Below are positions 1-10,746 of a DNA stretch of 64,000 nucleotides, piece after piece (position 1 is the stretch's first letter; every line of letters starts with the position of its first letter). Source of the DNA: Gammaproteobacteria bacterium (GTDB lineage: Bacteria; Pseudomonadota; Gammaproteobacteria; Pseudomonadales; Pseudohongiellaceae); NCBI GenBank assembly GCA_029253585.1, contig JAQWZF010000003.1, positions 62,001 to 126,000 on the forward strand, given 5' to 3'. A model generated the notes under the pieces. It saw only the letters and a program-made list of their open reading frames with translations. It was not told the origin of the DNA and did no database searches. The position numbers and the translations under genes are program-made.

Positions 1-400
1 TGGTGCGTGATTCGAAGTCTGATGAATCTCCATCGAAGGAATTCGACTGGGATGAGGTTCCGGGATAGATGTCATCCCAATGGGTGTCTACGCCGAGATC
101 ATTGGGAATCTCATTCTGCCAGTCGCTATCGGTGCTATTCAGCTCGGCATTGTCTCTTGTTGAGGCTTTATCTTCGGCCGCTGGAGGTTCGTTTAGGTCG
201 GTAGTGGTGGAGTTGTCGTTCGTGTCGGGGGTATCGTCCTCGCTATTCTCGATCAATTCCAACATGGGGTTGGATTCAAGGGCCTGATGGATTTCTTGCT
301 GAAGGTCTAGCGTTGAGAGTTGCAGAAGTCGTATAGCTTGCTGCAGCTGGGGAGTCATGGTCAGTTGCTGACCTAGCTTGAGCTGAAGCGATAATTTCAT
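1..400 (-). CDS. rpoN: RNA polymerase sigma-54 factor RpoN (N-terminal part, cut by window edge)
   Basis: The reverse strand reads from an ATG at 400 off the window start, about 133 codons. The first 50 residues are the glutamine- and leucine-rich activator-interacting region I of sigma-54 ([20 protein letters not shown], then repeated LQQ/LLQLS runs and NPMLE). It is followed by the acidic low-complexity linker (region II) with many D, E, N and S residues. Sigma-54 recognises -24/-12 promoters and needs AAA+ activators. It lies downstream of lptB in the same direction, the standard gammaproteobacterial order lptA-lptB-rpoN. Core-binding and DNA-binding domains lie outside the window. Confidence 0.95.
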   Translation of the reverse strand, partial: MKLSLQLKLGQQLTMTPQLQQAIRLLQLSTLDLQQEIHQALESNPMLELIENSEDDTPDTNDNSTTTDLNEPPAAEDKASTRDNAELNSTDSDWQNEIPNDLGVDTHWDDIYPGTSSQSNSFDGDSSDFESRT

Positions 401-612
401 GAAGAATACATCTTATGACCGAGGTGAAAAATTATTAGCATTATAAGTATGTTGGAACCATGTAGCTCACGGTAGAGCGATCGATTGTAGCAAGATTCAT
501 GCCTGTATTACATAGCCTTTTTGGCAAGAATTTTATGGCGGCTTGGGTAAGAATTCGAGGGTATTCGAGGAGGCTGTGCAGTTTGGTTCGAGGCCTTTCA
601 TCCTCAGGTATT
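401..612 (-). promoter_or_regulatory. lptB-rpoN intergenic region with possible rpoN promoter
   Basis: This 212-base gap separates the lptB stop from the rpoN start. On the reverse strand a perfect -10-like TATAAT lies at 445-440, about 40 bases before the rpoN ATG. No good -35 hexamer sits 17 bases upstream of it, so the promoter is only a suggestion. No hairpin followed by a T-run is seen after lptB, so read-through from lptB is possible. Confidence 0.3.
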
Positions 613-1332
613 CTATATCTTGAACTGTTCGCCTAGATATACTTTTCTCACTTTTTCATCTGAGAGAATTGCTTCGGCATTGCCCTGGGCAATTACTTGC
701 CCCTCGCTAACGATGTAAGCCTTCTCGCAGATATCCAGAGTCTCTCGAACATTGTGATCGGTCAGAAGAATGCCAATATTGCGCTGCTTCAAGTGTTGAA
801 TAATTTGCTTGATATCGCTAACGGAAATCGGGTCTACACCGGCGAAGGGTTCATCCAGCAGGATAAATTTTGGATCAGTGGCAAGTGTTCGTGCAATTTC
901 TGTTCGTCTACGTTCACCCCCCGACAGGCTCATGCCTTTGTTATGTCGAATATGTTGTATATTAAATTCGTCTAGAAGCGACTCCAGCTTCCTCTGCCTC
1001 TCGGCGCCGCTGAGGTCATTGCGGGTTTCTAAGATAGCCAGAATATTGTCTTCAACGCTGAGCGTGCGAAAAATGGAAGAATCCTGGGGTAGATAGGCGA
1101 GTCCCTGGCTTGCTCGCCGATGGACGGGCGCGTCGGTGATGTCATCGTTTCCCAGCAGTACCTTGCCTTTGTCTGCGGCGACTAGCCCCACTATCATATA
1201 GAAGCAGGTAGTTTTGCCGGCTCCATTGGGACCCAATAGTCCTACTATTTCACCCTGTTGAATTGAAACTGAGACGTCGCGTACGACCTCTCTTTTTTTG
1301 TAACTCTTGGCAAGGTTGTGAGCTTCTAGCAT
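613..1332 (-). CDS. lptB: LPS export ABC transporter ATP-binding protein LptB
   Basis: 239 residues, the usual length for LptB. It is the cytoplasmic ATPase that works as a dimer with LptF/LptG to pull lipopolysaccharide from the inner membrane onto the LptC-LptA bridge. Walker [10 protein letters not shown] is at 34-42, the ABC signature LSGGE at 136-140, Walker B FILLDE at 156-161 and the switch histidine at 193 in TDHNVRE. The LptB-type sequence DEPFAGVDP follows Walker B. It lies 7 bases after lptA in one operon with lptC, kdsC and kdsD. lptF and lptG are not in the window. Confidence 0.97.
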   Translation of the reverse strand: MLEAHNLAKSYKKREVVRDVSVSIQQGEIVGLLGPNGAGKTTCFYMIVGLVAADKGKVLLGNDDITDAPVHRRASQGLAYLPQDSSIFRTLSVEDNILAILETRNDLSGAERQRKLESLLDEFNIQHIRHNKGMSLSGGERRRTEIARTLATDPKFILLDEPFAGVDPISVSDIKQIIQHLKQRNIGILLTDHNVRETLDICEKAYIVSEGQVIAQGNAEAILSDEKVRKVYLGEQFKI

Positions 1333-1339
1333 TTTCGAT

Positions 1340-1870
1340 TCAATTCGTTGAGCTAAAAACGCCGGTGCAGGGGCCCGGTGCTTCGCGGATTAAATCCAGA
1401 TCAGCGATATAGATGATAGCACTGCACTGTAGATTGGAGCTGGGAGATTCAATCACTGCTTCTCCAACAAGTTCAATAATCGAATAGCCATCGGTTTCGT
1501 CTGTGTAGAAAGTGATGGTATTGCTGGAGCCTTTTACAGGTGCGTCGCTTGAATCAAGTTGTTGTTCATAATAAACAGGATTTCCAATAACCGTAATCTT
1601 GCTAACTTCGTTATTGCTAATGCTGGACTCGATAGTCGCTGCATCGCCGCGAATTTCCATCGTGCCCTGAACGATCTTTACGTTATCGGACATTTCGAGA
1701 ACGCGAATTCCATTCGCAATACTCATGTGGGAGCCGCCGTCAGCGCTGAAAATCAGTTCCTGCTGTTTGTCGGACTCTAAAGCTAGTGAGTTGCCTGAAG
1801 TTAAGCTGCCGATAGCGATGAGCCCGGTCATCATAATCGGCGCGAAACTTTTACTGTGTCGCTTGTTCAT
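1340..1870 (-). CDS. lptA: LPS transport periplasmic protein LptA
   Basis: 176 residues from the ATG at 1870. The protein opens with MNKRHSKSF and a hydrophobic stretch ending in GNSLA, a Sec signal peptide cleaved near residue 30. An upstream ATG at 1906 would add 12 residues ahead of the signal and is less likely. The mature part has the OstA/LptA beta-jellyroll pattern ([20 protein letters not shown], then DAATIE). LptA forms the periplasmic bridge carrying LPS between LptC and LptD. The start lies inside the last codons of lptC (20-base overlap), so translation is probably coupled. Confidence 0.92.
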   Translation of the reverse strand: MNKRHSKSFAPIMMTGLIAIGSLTSGNSLALESDKQQELIFSADGGSHMSIANGIRVLEMSDNVKIVQGTMEIRGDAATIESSISNNEVSKITVIGNPVYYEQQLDSSDAPVKGSSNTITFYTDETDGYSIIELVGEAVIESPSSNLQCSAIIYIADLDLIREAPGPCTGVFSSTN

Positions 1871-2438
1871 ATCGACCCTTGATTTCACGCAAGAAAGTAA
1901 TTTCATTAGTCTTCAGGTTGGCTAGCATTCCTATAGACGATTGTTCTAATGCCTTTGTTACAACAGACACCGAGAGATTGGTCTCTAGAATTTCTGATTC
2001 TGGGTTCAGGGTTAGAAACTCACTTGATATCAATGTTCTATTTCCGAAATCGTCAAGACTATAGACTCGTACATCTCCTACAAGTTCTATTCTATCTACT
2101 GCGGTGTTCGATGCGGTTTCAGATGAAGAAATTTTGCCGGAATCTGCAACGATATTCCAGCGGGAATCGCCATCTTGAAATAATCGGATAAACGGTTTCT
2201 GAAGCTCGGTGGTGTCGTCGTTGTAGTGAACCTGTCGCTGCGCCTGCAGGGTGTAATTAATTTTACCGTCCACATCGTAAAGAATCGTATTAATACCTTC
2301 GGAGTAAGCATTGTAATCTAGACTCGCAGCGGTGGATGGAGTGTCGGGATTGTTGCCAAGCAGGTTAAAGGTATTGAAGCCGAGAAATAGCGCGACAGCA
2401 ATTATTCCTGAAACAATGAGCAGGCCTGTTCGTTGCAT
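1851..2438 (-). CDS. lptC: LPS export protein LptC
   Basis: 195 residues with one N-terminal membrane anchor (about residues 5-27) and a periplasmic beta-jellyroll domain (IRLFQDGDSRWNIVADSG, DRIELVGDVRV). LptC sits on the LptBFG complex in the inner membrane and passes LPS to LptA. Its 3' end overlaps lptA by 20 bases. About 106 bases separate it from kdsC upstream; I see no obvious terminator there. Family and position both support the call. Confidence 0.93.
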   Translation of the reverse strand: MQRTGLLIVSGIIAVALFLGFNTFNLLGNNPDTPSTAASLDYNAYSEGINTILYDVDGKINYTLQAQRQVHYNDDTTELQKPFIRLFQDGDSRWNIVADSGKISSSETASNTAVDRIELVGDVRVYSLDDFGNRTLISSEFLTLNPESEILETNLSVSVVTKALEQSSIGMLANLKTNEITFLREIKGRYEQATQ

Positions 2439-2544
2439 AATGTGCTGGCGCTTGAAAAGGGTGGTAAGTAGTTGAAGCCTAACATGAATCTATTGCTTCG
2501 TGGTCCAAATAATGGGGGAGCTATCGCAACCGGCGGGTTGCTAT

Positions 2545-3084
2545 CTAAGTAGGCGGGCCTAGGAAAGGCTGGAGATTGCCCTGTGCTGCGAGAATAAAAT
2601 CAGTGATTTCTCTAACGGCACCTTCTCCGCCATGGCGTGCGGTCACGACATTTACAGCGTCTTTTACCGCATAGTGTGCTCCGGCTACCGAGAAGCTGAG
2701 TCCGACGGCTCTAAGTACCGGTAGGTCTGGCAAGTCATCGCCAGCATAGCATATGGCGTTGAGTGGAATGTCTTGATCCTTGCTGATTTCCTGCAAGACA
2801 TCAATTTTATCTTCGCGGCCCTGATAAAGGATGCCGATGCCTAGGTCTGCGGCTCTTCTAGAAACGACAGCAGACGTTCTGCCAGTGATTATTCCCACAG
2901 CTACCCCAGTGCTCATGAGCATTTTAATCCCGTGTCCATCCAGGCTATGAAAGGCCTTAATTTCTTCTCCGGAATTCGAAAAATAGAGTCTGCCATCGCT
3001 GAGGATGCCATCGACATCGAGCAGAAGTAATTTGATCTTACTCGCCGCTTCGATTGCCTGTTCTTCGGTGGTGCTAAAATGCAT
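2545..3084 (-). CDS. kdsC: 3-deoxy-D-manno-octulosonate 8-phosphate phosphatase KdsC
   Basis: 179 residues, a cap-less HAD phosphatase that dephosphorylates Kdo 8-phosphate to Kdo, the inner-core LPS sugar. The nucleophile motif DVDG is at 23-26 (Asp23, Asp25), GRTS near 68-71 and the metal-binding GDDLPD at 115-120, all in KdsC-type context. It follows kdsD by 13 bases in the same operon, so two successive Kdo pathway enzymes are co-transcribed with LPS export genes. Length and motifs are typical. Confidence 0.96.
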   Translation of the reverse strand: MHFSTTEEQAIEAASKIKLLLLDVDGILSDGRLYFSNSGEEIKAFHSLDGHGIKMLMSTGVAVGIITGRTSAVVSRRAADLGIGILYQGREDKIDVLQEISKDQDIPLNAICYAGDDLPDLPVLRAVGLSFSVAGAHYAVKDAVNVVTARHGGEGAVREITDFILAAQGNLQPFLGPPT

Positions 3085-3097
3085 GCATGCCTCTGGA

Positions 3098-4072
3098 CTA
3101 GACTACGTTTGATTGAAGTAGGTCATGCATCTTCAGCATGCCCTCAACAGATGCTGTTTCGCCCTTAACGATAAGAACATAGACGTTCGATTCCTGCATG
3201 ATTCTGGCTGCCTCGGCAGCGAGAGCATTGGAGTCTATTTGCTTGAAGGTGGGTGACATGACCTCGTCGATAAGTGTCTCTTGAATATTCTTGCCGGAAT
3301 CTATTGTGCGCCTCAGGTCGCCATCGGAGAATACGCCGAGTAGTTCTCCGCTTTTACCTATGATAGTTGTTAAGCCAAAGCCTTTACTGCTCATCTCTAA
3401 AAGTGCTTCGGGCAGCGTGGTGCCGGTCATGACCTTCGGGATAGCATCTCCGGAATGCATCACGTCCTTTACTTTGACCAGAAGGCGCCTGCCGAGGTTG
3501 CCGCCGGGATGGGAGATAGCGAAATCATCGCGTGTGAACCCCCTCGCTTCCAATAATGCCATAGCCAGAGCGTCGCCAAGTACGAGAGCGGCAGTAGTGC
3601 TCGATGTGGGAGCTAATCCAAGGGGGCAGGCTTCCTCGTCTACCCTTGCGTCGAGGTTTGCCGAGGCAGCCATGGCTAATTCGGACTGCTTATCACCGGT
3701 TAAGCTGATTAGAGGAACGCCTTTTCGTTTTAATACCGGTAGCAGAGACAATATTTCCGAGGTCGTCCCAGAATTAGAGATGGCGAGAACCACGTCGTCT
3801 GCGGCTATCATGCCGATATCGCCATGACTTGCCTCGGCGGGATGGACATACATCGCCGTAGTGCCTGTGCTGGCCAGGGTCGCGGCAATTTTCTTACCAA
3901 TATGGCCGGATTTGCCCATGCCAATTACGACGACTCGGCCCTTGCTTGCCAGGATGATTTCGCAGGCGTTTACAAAGTCAGCGTCAACTCGATTGAGTAA
4001 TTCGGCGATAGCTCGATTCTCGATCTCGATAGTTCGAAGTGCGCTTGATATGAGGGACGAATGGGTATTCAT
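3098..4072 (-). CDS. kdsD: D-arabinose 5-phosphate isomerase KdsD
   Basis: 324 residues. An N-terminal SIS sugar-isomerase domain (about 40-175, with VVVIGMGKSGHIGKKIA and HPAEASHGDIGM) is followed by two CBS domains (about 210-320). It converts ribulose 5-phosphate to arabinose 5-phosphate, the first committed step to Kdo. The CBS pair fits the full-length KdsD/KpsF type. It lies between yrbG (57-base gap) and kdsC in the canonical gammaproteobacterial order. Confidence 0.96.
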   Translation of the reverse strand: MNTHSSLISSALRTIEIENRAIAELLNRVDADFVNACEIILASKGRVVVIGMGKSGHIGKKIAATLASTGTTAMYVHPAEASHGDIGMIAADDVVLAISNSGTTSEILSLLPVLKRKGVPLISLTGDKQSELAMAASANLDARVDEEACPLGLAPTSSTTAALVLGDALAMALLEARGFTRDDFAISHPGGNLGRRLLVKVKDVMHSGDAIPKVMTGTTLPEALLEMSSKGFGLTTIIGKSGELLGVFSDGDLRRTIDSGKNIQETLIDEVMSPTFKQIDSNALAAEAARIMQESNVYVLIVKGETASVEGMLKMHDLLQSNVV

Positions 4073-4128
4073 AGTTCACAGATCATACCTCACCAGAGGG
4101 CGTCAGACTACTTCGGGGCGCAGGTCTG

Positions 4129-5082
4129 TTAAAGCTGGTATAGCATTACGCCAAACCATCCAAGGTAGATCGATATGAATACGGTACCATTGAGGCGACT
4201 GATCATCTTGCCCTTCTTGACCCCTTGATAGCAAAAGTAGGCGAGCAAGAGAGTGAGGGTTAATGCGCCAATATAGTCTCTATAGAGAAGTGCGGGTTCG
4301 ATCACTCCCGGTGCAAATAAACCGGGAAATGGAAGCACTGCGAGCAAATTTAGAATGTTCGATCCAACTATGTTTCCAATCGCCAGATCGTGATGTCCCT
4401 TAAGTACGCAAGTTACTGACGCGGCCAATTCAGGCAGGCTGGTACCTAGAGCTACTACAGTAAGCCCGATAATTGCGGTGGATACGCCTAGGGACCCGGC
4501 GATATTTGTTGCCGCAGCCACAAGTGCCTCTGCGCTTAAGACCAGGAGAGCGAGGCCTAATACTAAATAGGCGCCAGCTTGCAGACTGCTTATTTCACTG
4601 AGGTCATCATCGGTGAGCTCGGGCATTGACGCTGTTTTAACTTTCTTGCGAAACAGCCTGTAGCCAAAATAAACGGTAATTGTGATTAACACTACGGCGT
4701 CAAAGACGCCCAGAAAAAGATCCAAGAATAAGGCTCCGGTAACAAATGTGACGAGCAGTAGTGCGGGGATCTCTTTCTTGACTAGCGACTCTGGAGGCTT
4801 TAGCGGGCTAATCAATGCAGCGACACCGAGCGCCACTCCGACATTAAAAAGGTTTGAGCCAAGGGCATTGCCCACTGCGAGTTCGGGTTTGTCGTTAAGT
4901 GCAGAAACTGCTGAAGAAAAAATCTCTGGAGCTGAGGTGCCGAATGCGACGATAGTAAGACCGATCATTAGGGGGGAGACCCCTAAATTTCGCGCGAGAA
5001 CCGATGCGCCAAATACAAACTTGTCTGCTCCCCAGATTAAGCCAACAAATCCGAGAACGATAATGATCGGGTCGAGGAACAT
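4129..5082 (-). CDS. yrbG: YrbG-type calcium/sodium antiporter (CaCA family)
   Basis: 317 residues, an inner-membrane protein with about ten hydrophobic segments in two homologous halves. Each half carries an alpha-repeat: FGTSAPEIFSSAVSAL with GNALGSNLFN, and LGTSLPELAASVTCVL with GNIVGSNILN. These GTS-PE and GSN motifs form the cation-binding site in CaCA exchangers. It is the first gene of the yrbG-kdsD-kdsC-lptCAB operon; the transported ion and its link to LPS synthesis are not established by sequence. Confidence 0.9.
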   Translation of the reverse strand: MFLDPIIIVLGFVGLIWGADKFVFGASVLARNLGVSPLMIGLTIVAFGTSAPEIFSSAVSALNDKPELAVGNALGSNLFNVGVALGVAALISPLKPPESLVKKEIPALLLVTFVTGALFLDLFLGVFDAVVLITITVYFGYRLFRKKVKTASMPELTDDDLSEISSLQAGAYLVLGLALLVLSAEALVAAATNIAGSLGVSTAIIGLTVVALGTSLPELAASVTCVLKGHHDLAIGNIVGSNILNLLAVLPFPGLFAPGVIEPALLYRDYIGALTLTLLLAYFCYQGVKKGKMISRLNGTVFISIYLGWFGVMLYQL

Positions 5083-5316
5083 ATACGAGATATTCTTAGA
5101 TGCTTAGATAAGGCGATCAATTAGAAGATTCTTTGGGGAGCTTTGCAAGTAATAATTTATTGAACTGTCTATTTGATGTAAACTGCGCCACTGCTCTAGC
5201 AAGGTTCTCTGCGTAAGGTCAGTCAATATTCAGCTCTTTTTGTGTGTTTTTGGCCTGCAGGAATTTGATTAGCGGATTTAAGGACTCAGCTTCGAGTAAT
5301 GATGAAGGATAAGCAA

Positions 5317-5919
5317 ATGAAATCATTGAATAAATACTTAATCACCCTGGTCCTTGTGGGAATGTTCCCAGCGCTCAGTTACTCCCAGCAATACACGGCT
5401 GTTGAGACTGCCAGGACTGGAGTGGAATCGCTTCTAGCTACAGTCCAAGAGTCGCGAGCTCTTTTCCTTTCGGATCGCGATGCCTACTTCGCCGCTGTCG
5501 AGGGAGCTCTCACTTCAATCGTAGATTTTACTGCTGTCGCGGAAGTGGTAATGAACCGTTTTGCGGCCTCAGCTAGTGATGCCCAGAAGCAACGATTCGC
5601 CGATATTTTAAAGAATACATTAACTCGTTTTTACGGTGCTTCGCTGGTTGCCTATGAAGGGCAGGAGCTGGTCTTCCTTCCGGCAAGCAATGCGGACGCT
5701 GATCCCCGCGGCGATACCGTGGTAGGCATGGAGTTGCGTGGTGGTGACTCCAATCTGCGTCTGCAGTACCAGATGTTCCTCAATGAGAATGATGAGTGGA
5801 AGCTTAAGAACCTGAGCCTGGCTGGTATCAATCTGGGTCGGCAGTATTTTACTCAGTTTTCTGCCTTGATGGGGCAGAATGACAACGACATCGATGCGGT
5901 ATTGGATAACTGGAAATAG
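5317..5919 (+). CDS. mlaC: MlaC-family periplasmic phospholipid-binding protein
   Basis: 200 residues from the ATG at 5317, chosen because AAGGAT lies 8 bases upstream and the protein then opens with a clean signal peptide (MKSLNKYLITLVLVGMFPAL, cleaved near residue 24). Upstream ATGs at 5299 and 5302 are in frame but add a charged tail. The mature part has the MlaC/Ttg2D pattern (FTAVAEVVM, QRFADILKNTLTRFYG, WKLKNLSLAGINLGRQY). MlaC shuttles phospholipid between the outer-membrane MlaA complex and inner-membrane MlaFEDB. Unusually, none of mlaF, mlaE, mlaD or mlaB is adjacent; only mlaC remains between yrbG and ibaG. Confidence 0.92.
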   Translation: MKSLNKYLITLVLVGMFPALSYSQQYTAVETARTGVESLLATVQESRALFLSDRDAYFAAVEGALTSIVDFTAVAEVVMNRFAASASDAQKQRFADILKNTLTRFYGASLVAYEGQELVFLPASNADADPRGDTVVGMELRGGDSNLRLQYQMFLNENDEWKLKNLSLAGINLGRQYFTQFSALMGQNDNDIDAVLDNWK

Positions 5920-5933
5920 AACGGAGTAGTAGA

Positions 5934-7461
<1,528 letters not shown>

Positions 7462-7501
7462 GAAAAGCGAATTTTTTTCAGTCTTGCGAGATTATCTTTA
7501 A

Positions 7502-8140
7502 ATGAACTCCAATCAGTTAGTCATAGCCCTCACCAAGGGGCGAATCTTGGAAGAAGTGCTGCCCTTGTTTGCGCAGGCTGGAATCGTGCCTGCGGAAGAT
7601 ATTAGCAAGAGCCGTAAACTAATCTTTGATACCAATCGAGAGAATGTAAAGCTGATGGTGATTCGGGGGACTGATGTTCCCACCTATGTCGAGGTTGGGA
7701 GCGCTGATATGGGTGTTGTCGGCAAAGATCTGTTACTCGAATACGGTGATGAGGGATTCTACGAACCATTGGACTTGAAGATAGCAGCCTGTCAGATGAT
7801 GACTGCAGAGCCCGTGAACGCTAAACCGGTTGAGGGCAGGCTCAAGGTTGCGACCAAGTTTACCAATATTGCCAAGAAGTATTTTGCTCAGCAGGGTCAG
7901 CAGATCGAGCTAATAAAGTTAAACGGTGCGTTAGAACTTGCTCCCATGATGGGGCTCGCCGATGCCATAGTAGATATCGTCGATACCGGAAAAACCCTCA
8001 AGGCGAATGGTCTGGAGCCGCGTGAGCTCATCGCAGAAATTAGCTCGCGAATAATTGTCAACAAGGCCTCTATGAAAATCAAGAATGCCTTGATACGAGA
8101 AATATTGAGTCAACTGCGCGACGCAGTCGACAAGAAATAG
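7502..8140 (+). CDS. hisG: ATP phosphoribosyltransferase, short form HisG
   Basis: 212 residues, the short HisG type that lacks the C-terminal regulatory ACT-like domain. It joins ATP and PRPP in the first step of histidine synthesis. Motifs seen are [11 protein letters not shown] at the start, [11 protein letters not shown], and [18 protein letters not shown] near 155-175 for PRPP binding. Short HisG works only with the HisZ regulatory subunit, which is not in this window. It is 40 bases after murA and 7 before hisD, so it probably shares their transcript. Confidence 0.96.
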   Translation: MNSNQLVIALTKGRILEEVLPLFAQAGIVPAEDISKSRKLIFDTNRENVKLMVIRGTDVPTYVEVGSADMGVVGKDLLLEYGDEGFYEPLDLKIAACQMMTAEPVNAKPVEGRLKVATKFTNIAKKYFAQQGQQIELIKLNGALELAPMMGLADAIVDIVDTGKTLKANGLEPRELIAEISSRIIVNKASMKIKNALIREILSQLRDAVDKK

Positions 8141-8147
8141 CGCTAGC

Positions 8148-9467
8148 ATGTTCAATACAGTCATAGACATTAACCGACTCAACGCCTCCGATAGCGACTT
8201 CGAAGATCGCCTCGCTACTCTATTGCAGCGCGAAATGATTGTCGCCGAAGAAGTTACTCATACCGTTAGTGATATTCTGCAGGAAGTAAGAAGCAGGGGT
8301 GATTCTGCGGTTGTGGAGTATACCAAGCGATTCGACGGTTTTGCGACAAACTCCATCGACGAGCTGTCGGTTTCGCAAGAGCAGATGCAGCAAGCACTGC
8401 TGAGTATTTCGAAGGAGCAGCGAGAAGCGCTAACACATGCCGCTGATCGGATACGAAGCTATCACGAGAAGCAGAAGCAAGATTCCTGGACTTATACCGA
8501 GGCAGATGGCTCGGTCTATGGTCAGAAAATTAGCCCCTTGCGACGTGTCGGCGTGTATGTGCCAGGCGGCAAGGCTAACTACCCGTCATCGATGCTCATG
8601 TTGGCGATTCCTGCACAGGTCGCAGGCGTTAAAGAGATAATTGCAACAGTTCCGACGGCCTATTCAGAGGCCGGAAAGTTGGTATTTGCTGCTGCTGCAC
8701 TTGCTGGAGTTACCAAGCTATACACTATCGGTGGCGCTCAGGCTGTGGCGGCACTAGCCTACGGCACGGCATCGATCGATAAGGTCGATAAGATAGCCGG
8801 CCCGGGTAATATTTATGTGACGGTGGCGAAGAAGCTAGTCTTCGGTGAGGTCGGTATCGACATGATAGCAGGGCCTTCCGAGTTAACGATCATCTGCGAT
8901 GGCAAGTCGAATCCTGATTGGATAGCCATGGATTTATTCTCTCAGGCAGAACATGACGAACAGGCGCAGTCGATCCTGATATCCGATGACGCAGCCTTTC
9001 TCGATAAGGTAAAGAACAGCATAGTTCGCCTGCTGCCAGGTATGTCCAGGCGTGACATTATCTCGGAATCGCTACGCAACCGCGGCATCTTTATTCTTGT
9101 AGGCGATCTGCAGGAGGCGGCAAATGTAAGTAATATTATTGCTCCAGAGCATTTAGAGATTTCGATTGATGAGCCCCGAGCCTTGCTCGACTCGATAGAG
9201 AATGCGGGTGCAATTTTCATGGGTCGTTACAGCGCGGAAGCCTTGGGAGACTACTGTGCGGGCCCTAGCCATGTATTGCCCACTTCAGGTTCTGCAAAAT
9301 TTTTCTCTGCATTAGGCGTGTATGATTTTCAGAAGCGCAGTTCAATAATCAACTGTTCAGAATCCGGTGCCAATGCCCTGGCAAAAACGGCATCGGTTAT
9401 AGCGCGTGACGAACAGCTGGAGGCGCATGCGCTTTCCGCTGAATACCGATTGAAGAATGTCGAGTAG
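8148..9467 (+). CDS. hisD: Histidinol dehydrogenase HisD
   Basis: 439 residues, usual length. It oxidises L-histidinol to histidine in two NAD-dependent steps at a zinc site. Seen are YVPGGKANYPSSMLM, the nucleotide-binding KIAGPGNIYVTVAKK, IAGPSELTIICD and SQAEHDEQAQS with the zinc-binding Gln and His, and GPSHVLPTSG. It begins 7 bases after hisG. In pseudomonads hisC commonly follows; here the next gene is a convergent degS-like protease. Confidence 0.97.
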   Translation: MFNTVIDINRLNASDSDFEDRLATLLQREMIVAEEVTHTVSDILQEVRSRGDSAVVEYTKRFDGFATNSIDELSVSQEQMQQALLSISKEQREALTHAADRIRSYHEKQKQDSWTYTEADGSVYGQKISPLRRVGVYVPGGKANYPSSMLMLAIPAQVAGVKEIIATVPTAYSEAGKLVFAAAALAGVTKLYTIGGAQAVAALAYGTASIDKVDKIAGPGNIYVTVAKKLVFGEVGIDMIAGPSELTIICDGKSNPDWIAMDLFSQAEHDEQAQSILISDDAAFLDKVKNSIVRLLPGMSRRDIISESLRNRGIFILVGDLQEAANVSNIIAPEHLEISIDEPRALLDSIENAGAIFMGRYSAEALGDYCAGPSHVLPTSGSAKFFSALGVYDFQKRSSIINCSESGANALAKTASVIARDEQLEAHALSAEYRLKNVE

Positions 9468-9503
9468 AGAATCTGGAAAACAAGGCTAGAATCGCCTGTG
9501 TTG

Positions 9504-10628
9504 CTAAGGCTCTATTATGATAGCCTGTCCAAACCCTAGCGTTGTAGGTAGCACAAAATCACCCCCGTCACGATAGATCTGTATATCTATCGAGTCACCC
9601 GGTTTCTTGTTACGCACTTCCATCATTATATTCTGTCCGTCCAAGACCGATGTATTCTCTACCATGGTGATAACATCTCCGGGCTGAATGCCAGCTCTTT
9701 CTGCGGCGCCACCCTCGTCGACGCTCTCGACCAACATGCCTCGAATATTATCGACGCCGAAGAACAGTTGACTGGATTGAGCGTTCAATGCCTCGCCGGT
9801 AATCACGCCCAGGTATCCGGCGTTTGCGTCGATAGCCTGCTCTGCCATCTTATGAAAGGCTTCAATTGCTTCACTTGCCGGTGTGGCGAAGCCAATGCCC
9901 TCGAAGTTACCCGATTCTGAAAATATAGAGGAATTTATACCTACTAGTTGTCCTCGAGAGTTAATAAGGGCGCCGCCGGAATTGCCAGGATTAATAGCGG
10001 CGTCGGTCTGAATCATGCCGGGATCGCTCTCCGATTCTTTGGTTAACGCGCTAATAATTCCCTGGGAGACGGACTGCCCAATATTTCTTGGATAGCCAAT
10101 GGCGAACACAATGTCACCAACATGTAATGAACTGTCGTCACCAATCTGAATAGGGGTCAGGTTATCCATGTTGATATGTAATACTGCCAGGTCGCTCGCT
10201 TCATCCCATGCAACAACCGTTGCGGAAATCTTGCGGCCATCGTTGAGGGTAACCTCAGCATCGAATGCGTCGAATAATGTGTCGACGACATGCAGGTTGG
10301 TCAATATAAAGCCATTATCACTGACAATCACGCCGGAGCCGAGACTCGCTCGCTCGCCAAGATATAGATTCAGGCGATCATCGGAGGTGCGCTCGATAGA
10401 TTCAACATTCACGTTGGTCGCGTTGATGGCTACGACAGCGGGAGCGGCGAGCGCAATGGCTTCAGAGAATGATAAGGGGGCGCTAGTGGTGGGAGCTGTA
10501 GTCGCGACGGGGAGAGCCCGATTGCCAAGTTGTTGTAGCTGCTGGTACTGCAGAACAACGAGACCCAATAGAATGCCGCAGGCTACGGGCCAGCTTAAGT
10601 ATTTGAGTAGTCTGTTTATGCCGCTCAT
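9504..10628 (-). CDS. degS: DegS/AlgW-type periplasmic serine protease (HtrA family)
   Basis: 374 residues from the ATG at 10628. One membrane anchor (about 13-28) is followed by a trypsin-like domain with His113 (TNLHVVD), Asp146 (ASDLAVL) and Ser217 (INPGNSGGAL), then a single PDZ domain (about 265-360). One PDZ and an anchor mark the DegS/AlgW group, which senses misfolded outer-membrane proteins and cuts the anti-sigma factor RseA/MucA. An in-frame ATG at 10676 would add 16 charged residues; the shorter start fits the anchor better. It is divergent from the Nif3 gene and convergent with hisD. Confidence 0.9.
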   Translation of the reverse strand: MSGINRLLKYLSWPVACGILLGLVVLQYQQLQQLGNRALPVATTAPTTSAPLSFSEAIALAAPAVVAINATNVNVESIERTSDDRLNLYLGERASLGSGVIVSDNGFILTNLHVVDTLFDAFDAEVTLNDGRKISATVVAWDEASDLAVLHINMDNLTPIQIGDDSSLHVGDIVFAIGYPRNIGQSVSQGIISALTKESESDPGMIQTDAAINPGNSGGALINSRGQLVGINSSIFSESGNFEGIGFATPASEAIEAFHKMAEQAIDANAGYLGVITGEALNAQSSQLFFGVDNIRGMLVESVDEGGAAERAGIQPGDVITMVENTSVLDGQNIMMEVRNKKPGDSIDIQIYRDGGDFVLPTTLGFGQAIIIEP

Positions 10629-10746
10629 GACGTCTTTGCCTAAGTAGCTACTGTCTTGCCAGATGCGCCACCTCATCTGCTTGAGATAACACTATGTTAT
10701 AATTGTCGGGCGAAACCAATATACAGCGTTGCCAAGGTGGATTCCA

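Noticed and set aside
3291..3827. 178-codon plus-strand frame
   Set aside because: It is the antisense shadow of kdsD, which has full SIS and CBS motifs.
10681..10703. TTGAGA and TATAAT as a promoter for the Nif3 gene
   Set aside because: The spacing is only 11 bases; the TATAAT may be real but the -35 partner is not.
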